Part shown: positions 58,679-64,000 of the stretch, one piece after another
How the letters are laid out: each line of letters opens with the position of its first letter
How positions within the stretch are numbered: the stretch's first letter is position 1
Assembly (NCBI GenBank): GCA_002110485.1
Contig: MOWL01000049.1
Location: 62,001-126,000 of the forward strand
Direction of reading: 5' to 3'
Length of the DNA: 64,000 nt
Source of the DNA: Emergomyces orientalis
Taxonomy: Eukaryota; Ascomycota; Eurotiomycetes; Onygenales; Ajellomycetaceae
The notes under the pieces: generated by a model
Told to the model about the DNA's origin: nothing
The model's input: only the letters and a program-made list of their open reading frames with translations
Database searches by the model: none
Program-made: the position numbers and the translations under genes

Positions 58679-59957
58679 CTATATATAACCTTTCAGGATG
58701 GCACTCTCCGCCTAAACTCATGTCAGTATACCCACTCGAGCCAATGCATAATGGAGTCAGAAGGGGCTATTTAAACTCACGTTCAAAATACTACTTCCCG
58801 CTGCCCCCAGAACCGTATTATGACTGAGAGCAACAAACTGAATGTCAAAGATCCCACTATCATCCTCCCTGATCCTCCCTACGCTGCATGTATACCCCCC
58901 TTCGGCATCTCTATCGAGGCGAGGTTGTGGCCGATCCACTTCGTCCAGAACATGAATAGCGCGTTTCGGAGCAGAAGGACACCCTAGTATTTGAGCCTCT
59001 GATGTATACTCTCTCAACGCATCACGGACCTGGGTCGCGGTCGGTGCCGGTCGATTTACGAAACGCAACGATGCACATACGGTATGACCATCAAGCACGG
59101 GGACACGGTTACACGCAACGGAAATTTGGAGGGGTTGTTGATCACTGAATCCAGCCAGGTCTGAGTTCAAATTGCCGAGAATCTTCCGCGCTTCAGTGGA
59201 GATCTTGCCCTCTTCGCCAGGGATATAGGGAACAATGTTGTCGAGGATGTCCATGCCTGACACAATCAGTTAGACATAATGCGTAGGACGGTATTCTACT
59301 GTGATAGTGGTTACTTACTGCTGACACCAGGATACCCTGCTCCTGACGCTGCCTGCATGGTCACCATGCTCACTGACTCAATAGGCCCAAACTTCTGAAT
59401 AAGTGCCTTGGCCGGAATTACCAGTCCCACAACCGCACAATTTGAATTGCACACGATCATTCCCTTATCAAGACCATAATGTGTCCGCTGCGCCAGAATC
59501 ACCTCAATATGCCCCGCATTAACCAGGGGCACCACCAGGGGCACCATAGGATCCAATCGATAATTCTTAGCATTTGAAAAGACAGCGAAATTCGCTTTAA
59601 GAAAAGCCATCTCAATGTCACCAGCAGCATCAGGATCTAGCCCGGAGAAAATGATGTCGCAGTCCGAGAATTCGGAGGGGGCACAACGGCGGACGGTCAG
59701 ATCAGCGACTTTACCAGACAAAGGGGACGATTGTTTCCAGCGGACGGCATCCCGATATTTTTTACCCGCTGATCTGTCTGAAGCGCCCACCGCTACCAGT
59801 TCGAGTAAAGGGTTTTGCTCGAGCAGGAGGATGAACCGTGTCCCCACTGCACCTGTTGCTCCTAGGACGCCTGGGCGTATATCAGTAATGTCGTCTTAAG
59901 TGATAAATGAGTTAGAGTTAAGGGCTTACCGCATCGTCTTTTAGAAGGCGTAGACAT
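58679..59957 (-). CDS. HOM2: Aspartate-semialdehyde dehydrogenase
   Basis: Four exons (59930-59957, 59319-59870, 58781-59256, 58679-58711) join in frame to 362 residues. It reduces beta-aspartyl phosphate with NADPH to aspartate semialdehyde, the branch precursor of Met, Thr and Ile. GVLGATGAVGTRF is the NADP loop, MIVCNSNCAVVGL contains the catalytic Cys (second Cys), GYPGVSSMDILDNIVPYIPG is the substrate region, and VLDGHTVCASLRF carries the catalytic His. The last exon supplies the ending AESAILKGYI; without it the frame would run into intron sequence after GTGAGT. The first exon is only 28 nt, MSTPSKRRC. A TGACTC element lies 75 bp upstream. The pathway is absent from animals. Confidence 0.95.
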
Positions 59958-61822
59958 TGCTGTGGGACTTTTTGGCTATCAATACTAGGACTATTATCAA
60001 TATCAAGAAATACCAACTCGAAAGCATTATATGACTCGAAGGATTGGTCGGCGAATACATATTCCGGCGGGATAAAAAGGACCCTCGAGGAGAGTGGCGG
60101 GCGGGCTTGGCGCAGATCCGCAGCCTAGAGCTGAACATGTCTCTTTCTATTGGCAAATGGAGGTTCATCTTAAGCTTTACGCAAATAAAACCAAGAATTC
60201 GGTTTCAACAAAGGTTAAAACTAAGTACGAAGAATTTAAAAACAATAAAATAAAACAACAAAGCATTGACACAGGTTGGTCTCCTTGGTGTGTCGTGTCC
60301 CAGCCACATTTGAAAAGCCACATCACGTGGGATCCACTAAGCTGAAAGATGTTGGACGTCTGAGTGGTTGTATTGGCAGCTATCTACTGGGGGCTATATA
60401 TGCTGTGTGCGGGGCGCTAGTCCGTACTAGGAAGCCCACGGCTCCCACAAAAGATTAGGTACGCAGTCACCTAGGTAACTAGTAGTAGTTAATGTGAATC
60501 CTTTTTGTTTCCATGGAGTGCCCAGAACAACCTTTTTTTTTTAAACCAGTTCAACTTGTGCCCTCACCCATATGGTACAATGAACGGTCCAGGTGTATGA
60601 ATCGAATCGCCTATGTTACGGTTCTGAATTTTCTTCAAAAGCCGTTTCAACGGATCAATAACCGGAAACGCTCCCCGTATGAATTAATATTAGTCAACAG
60701 TGCTTGTGATCGAGTTCACGAAAGCTCGAACTCAAATACTGTGGCACCTATTCAGTCAGGATTAAATCAGGTGAGATTAAGCAAAAATGACACCAATCCA
60801 CGAGGCGCTAGGGCGATTGAAAACTGGGCTGCAGAGATTTCAAGTATGATTAAATGAGGTCAAACTTCCCGGCGGGGGTTCTGAATGGTGGCGTTTAATT
60901 CCATCGTGACTTGGAGAACACAGCAAGTAGACGTTTCGCCTTGCATTGCACAACATTGATGCGAAGAGAATGCACTCTTGTTGAGGAACCAAAAGGACTG
61001 GCAGATTATTTTATTTCAAACAGCGGTGCTGATAGAGTTGAAAAGGCCCAGGTACAATTTCACCCACGGTCCTAATAACAATGATGATGATAGTGATAAG
61101 AATAATTATAAGAATGTTGACCTCAATCGTCTTAATGTGACAATATATTGGACAAAGCCCGACCACAAAGGGACCGGGAAATTAGCACCCAATTGAGGAG
61201 CAGAAAATTCAAGAAGCGGCCACTATTGGCCTATCAGAAATGATTTTTGGGACTGGTGGAAATTGTTCGTTGGACTGATTTTGCGCACGGCCGGGCGGGC
61301 AGCTCTCGTTGCCAAAGCCGATAACACGATTGGTCTGTGGACAGATCTCCCGAGTGTGCAGTTGTGGGTCCTTTGGGTGCTTGTCAAGTTGTCAGTGTTG
61401 CCAGATGGCACTGCTTGACTTCTACTGGCTGTTTCAACAATCCTTTGGCGAGATATGAAGATCTTTTGCTTTTCCCATCGCTGGCGGCCCTCATGGCTAA
61501 TTCGTGTGGCTGCAGGTTCTGGAGGTTCGGGCAGAAGGATCTAGCTTCTTAGGGCATAGCTTTTCTGGTCAGCTGACTTCCCACGTGAAAACCGGATTGC
61601 TGGCTTTGGTGGTCGATTCGCTATCCATGAGTATTAGGTGTGGTGGATGGAAATTTTCCCACTCCTGGTGTATTTCATCATGTGTCCGGTATTTGATACT
61701 TAAAAGCAGGTTTCCGGGTCTGTCTCTCATTTTGTCCCGCGCTCTATTGATAATTTCCATTTGATAATTTCTATTCACAATGCCATTGTCATGGTCTAAA
61801 CCTTCCTGTACATATATATATA
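59958..61822. other. Divergent intergenic region, HOM2 and SYG1
   Basis: About 1.9 kb separates the divergent starts, so it holds both promoters; apart from TGACTC I see no element I would name. ORFs are short (up to 114 codons, 60513-60857) and lack motifs. Confidence 0.45.
60032..60037. promoter_or_regulatory. Gcn4/CpcA-type half-consensus upstream of HOM2
   Basis: TGACTC, the core of the TGACTCA general amino-acid control element, lies 75 bp upstream of the HOM2 ATG. HOM2 is a Gcn4 target in yeast, so the position is sensible. A single six-base match is suggestive only. Confidence 0.35.
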
Positions 61823-64000
61823 ATGAAGTTCGCAAAGTAAGTCAGGGCAGCAATTGCAGAGGGATTTCAAATATCTTTGCTTTTATTGTTTTGGTTATAC
61901 TAATTGCTCCTTGTAGGGAGCTCGAGGAGGATTTGGTGCCCGAATGGAGGGCTAAATACTTGAATTATAAGGTGTGTACGATTGTTTTCCAATGTCTTCT
62001 GAGGTAACTATATCCAAAAATTCCTAATAGAATTGCTGCTTTCCAGGCCGGCAAAAAGAAAGTAAAAGTAATTTCACGAGCACTTCGCCATGCTGAGCAG
62101 CAATCTCCTTTTACTCATCGTCGACGGCTCAGCCAAATCTTCCACCATGAGGACCGTCCTCATGTCGATTTCCTTCCGTCGCAATCCGGCTCGCATCAAT
62201 TGTCACCTGTGGCTCGCAGACCAAGAGCTTCCAGTCACCTTGAACGGCCTGAACCCGCTCTACGAGATCCAGGTCGTGGAAGATTTGGGGATATGCTACC
62301 TGTTGTTGTTCCGGAAAGACGCCCTCTTAAATCTCCCGGGTCGCGGTTTAATGAGCAGCCAGGAAGTTATGGAAGCATTGTAGCCTCACCCCCACAGCAT
62401 GTATCCCCCTCAATTCCTCCTTCTCTGGAACTTCCGGACCCTGCCTTGGACCCAGAGGATCCGCATTTCCGCCCAGGAACTCCACCCCGGAGTATACCAT
62501 GGACTGGAGCTGATGCTGCCCGAGCCTCAAAGGCTAATGGAGAAGCCAATAACGGAACGGCGGAATTGAGAAAGACTCACAGCGAAAACTCTACATCTAA
62601 CCACCCCCAAGGAGCAAGAAGTATATTCCGGCCAAGGGGCAACTCAGTTCCTAGCCGAGTGCTTGATAACCAAAAAACCCTTTTGAAGAGTGTGCTCGCT
62701 TCCAAAACACATTGCGAAAACGCAACAATTCGTGTACCTGTTGATGCGTTTATGGTGCTAAGGCATAGAGAATCGGAATTTTTCGCCTTTTTGGATAAGG
62801 AGTTAGCAAAAATCGAATCGTTTTATCGTTTTAAAGAGAAAGAGGCCACCGAGCGGTTTGCACTCTTGAGAACACAACTTCATCTTATGAGAGACACTAG
62901 AATTGCTGAGATTAGGGCTAACAAGCGGAATCTGGATGCAAAAGCGCGCCTCGACAAGGTTTCCCTGTCAGACACTGGTTCTTCCGTAATGAAATGGAAG
63001 ACTCCTCTGGGGGATAAGCTGGATAAAGCACGATCGAGAAAGACTTCAAAAGCCATGGAACAGCTTGCAACCCCCTCTGGCCCTGTGCCAATGTGTTGCC
63101 ACGCTAATGAACGGCGAGATTTTGTTCGTCGTGAAGATACAAATGATGTTTCATATCGGTCTGCGAAAAGGAAGTTGAAAGTTGCTTTAATAGAGTTTTA
63201 CCGTGGACTGGAACTCCTCAAGGCCTATGCTGACCTAAACCGAAAAGCGTTTCGCAAAATGAACAAAAAGTACGACAAAGTTACCAACACACGCCCAACC
63301 AGTCGCTACGTTTCAGAGAAAGTGAACAAGGCCTGGTTCGTCCAAAGTGAGGTTGTTGAGAATCACATGGTGTCCGTTGAAGATCTTTACGCGCGCTATT
63401 TTGAAAGAGGGAATCGGAAAGTCGCTGTTCGCAAGCTTCGCGGCAAAACCTCAAGAACTTATGATTATTCTTCGAACGCCTTTCGCAATGGCTTTATGTT
63501 TTCCGGAGGCTTTGTCTTCGGCGTTCACGGTCTTGCATATGCTGTTCACCGGCTGTTCCATGGGGATCCCGAAGTCCGCCTTTACACCAGCTACTTGCTC
63601 CAGGTTCGTTCATTTGCTGCCGCCCTTTCCGTCGGGAATATGCTAATTTTTTCAATTCAGATCTATGGCGGTTACTTCCTCGCTCTTTTCCATTTTCTTC
63701 TTTTTTGTATTGATTGCAAGATTTGGGGTGCATCTAAAATCAATTACGCCTTTGTTTTTGAATTTGACACTCGCCATGTTCTGGATTGGCGTGAACTGTC
63801 GGAGGTAAAATATATTCTTATCTAATTTCATCAATTGCTCGCTAACCTACGATTATAGTTACCCTGCTTTTTCGTCCTATTACTTGGTATAAGTTTATGG
63901 CTAAATTTCCGTTGGATAAATAGCATGTACATATACTGGCCTATTCTATTGATAGGCGTCACCCTTCTAATGTTGCTTATCCCCATTCGTTTACTCTACC
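61823..64000 (+). CDS. SYG1: SPX-EXS protein, Syg1/XPR1 phosphate exporter family (truncated by window end)
   Basis: Five exons are visible (61823-61836, 61917-61971, 62047-63603, 63661-63804, 63859-64000 and on), 637 codons before the window ends. The N-terminus MKFAKELEEDLVPEWRAKYL is the SPX start; SPX domains bind inositol pyrophosphates and sense phosphate. A large Pro/Ser/Arg-rich insertion (about residues 65-220) splits SPX from its second half (HRESEFFAFLDKELAKIESF, LIEFYRGLELLKAYADLNRK, FRKMNKKYDKV). Then come membrane helices (FSGGFVFGVHGLAYAVHRL, IYGGYFLALFHFLLFCIDC, FFVLLLGISLWLNF) leading into the EXS domain, which is not reached. XPR1-type proteins export phosphate; yeast Syg1 suppresses a G-protein defect. 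The 14-nt first exon is supported by phase and by the conserved SPX start. Confidence 0.93.

Noticed and set aside
59575..59899. Plus-strand ORF opposite HOM2
   Set aside because: Antisense to the HOM2 NADP-binding exon; no independent support.
1..64000. CRISPR array, prophage or operon structure
   Set aside because: No regularly spaced repeats; introns throughout and eukaryotic gene content rule out a prokaryotic reading.

Overview
The window is nuclear DNA of a filamentous ascomycete. Most genes carry short GT..AG introns of about 50-130 nt, intergenic DNA is long and AT-rich, and the protein set is fungal: Mnn9 mannosyltransferase, an Osm1-type fumarate reductase fused to cytochrome b5, His3, Hom2, Rad2, Syg1. 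The overall look, with compact housekeeping genes beside very AT-rich LINE blocks, suggests Eurotiomycetes and possibly Onygenales. That placement is an impression of style, not a computed result.

Layout. 1-9.5 kb holds one F-box-like gene and then about 7 kb without a recognisable gene. 9.5-17.8 kb holds fructose-1,6-bisphosphatase, the fumarate reductase/cytochrome b5 gene and a tail-anchored glycerophosphodiesterase (Pgc1-like). 19.5-22.6 kb holds a decayed LINE 3' part, a chromodomain ORF and a small two-exon membrane-protein gene that starts divergently from HIS3. 23-28 kb holds HIS3 (with a C-terminal frameshift in a 12-G run), a LIV-1/ZIP zinc transporter and MNN9. 31-45 kb holds a double GFA/CENP-V protein, a WDR6/Rtt10 WD-repeat protein, a citrate-lyase-beta-like protein, the branched-chain keto-acid dehydrogenase E1 beta subunit and RAD2/XPG; the last two share a 438-bp promoter. 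47.6-51.2 kb holds an eight-exon amino-acid/GABA-type permease facing an Irc24-type short-chain dehydrogenase. 52.9-57.6 kb is a LINE island. 58.7-64 kb holds aspartate-semialdehyde dehydrogenase (HOM2) and the first 637 codons of a SYG1/XPR1 SPX-EXS protein that runs off the window.

The genes are mostly unlinked housekeeping functions: gluconeogenesis, redox balance, His and Asp-family amino-acid synthesis, branched-chain amino-acid breakdown, cell-wall glycosylation, metal and phosphate transport, nucleotide-excision repair, tRNA modification. I see no secondary-metabolite cluster, CRISPR array or complete tRNA gene.

The most unusual object is the LINE island. Two copies of the same non-LTR retrotransposon stand head to head, each with its own identical 17-nt TAA-repeat tail. 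They form a 1,626-bp inverted repeat with no indels and only five mismatches around a 1.39-kb spacer. All five mismatches read as C-to-T or G-to-A on the right arm, four of them at CpC. In-frame TGA codons at likely Trp positions also disable the left copy, the right copy and the older LINE remnant at 20-21 kb. A transcript through the island would fold into a long hairpin.
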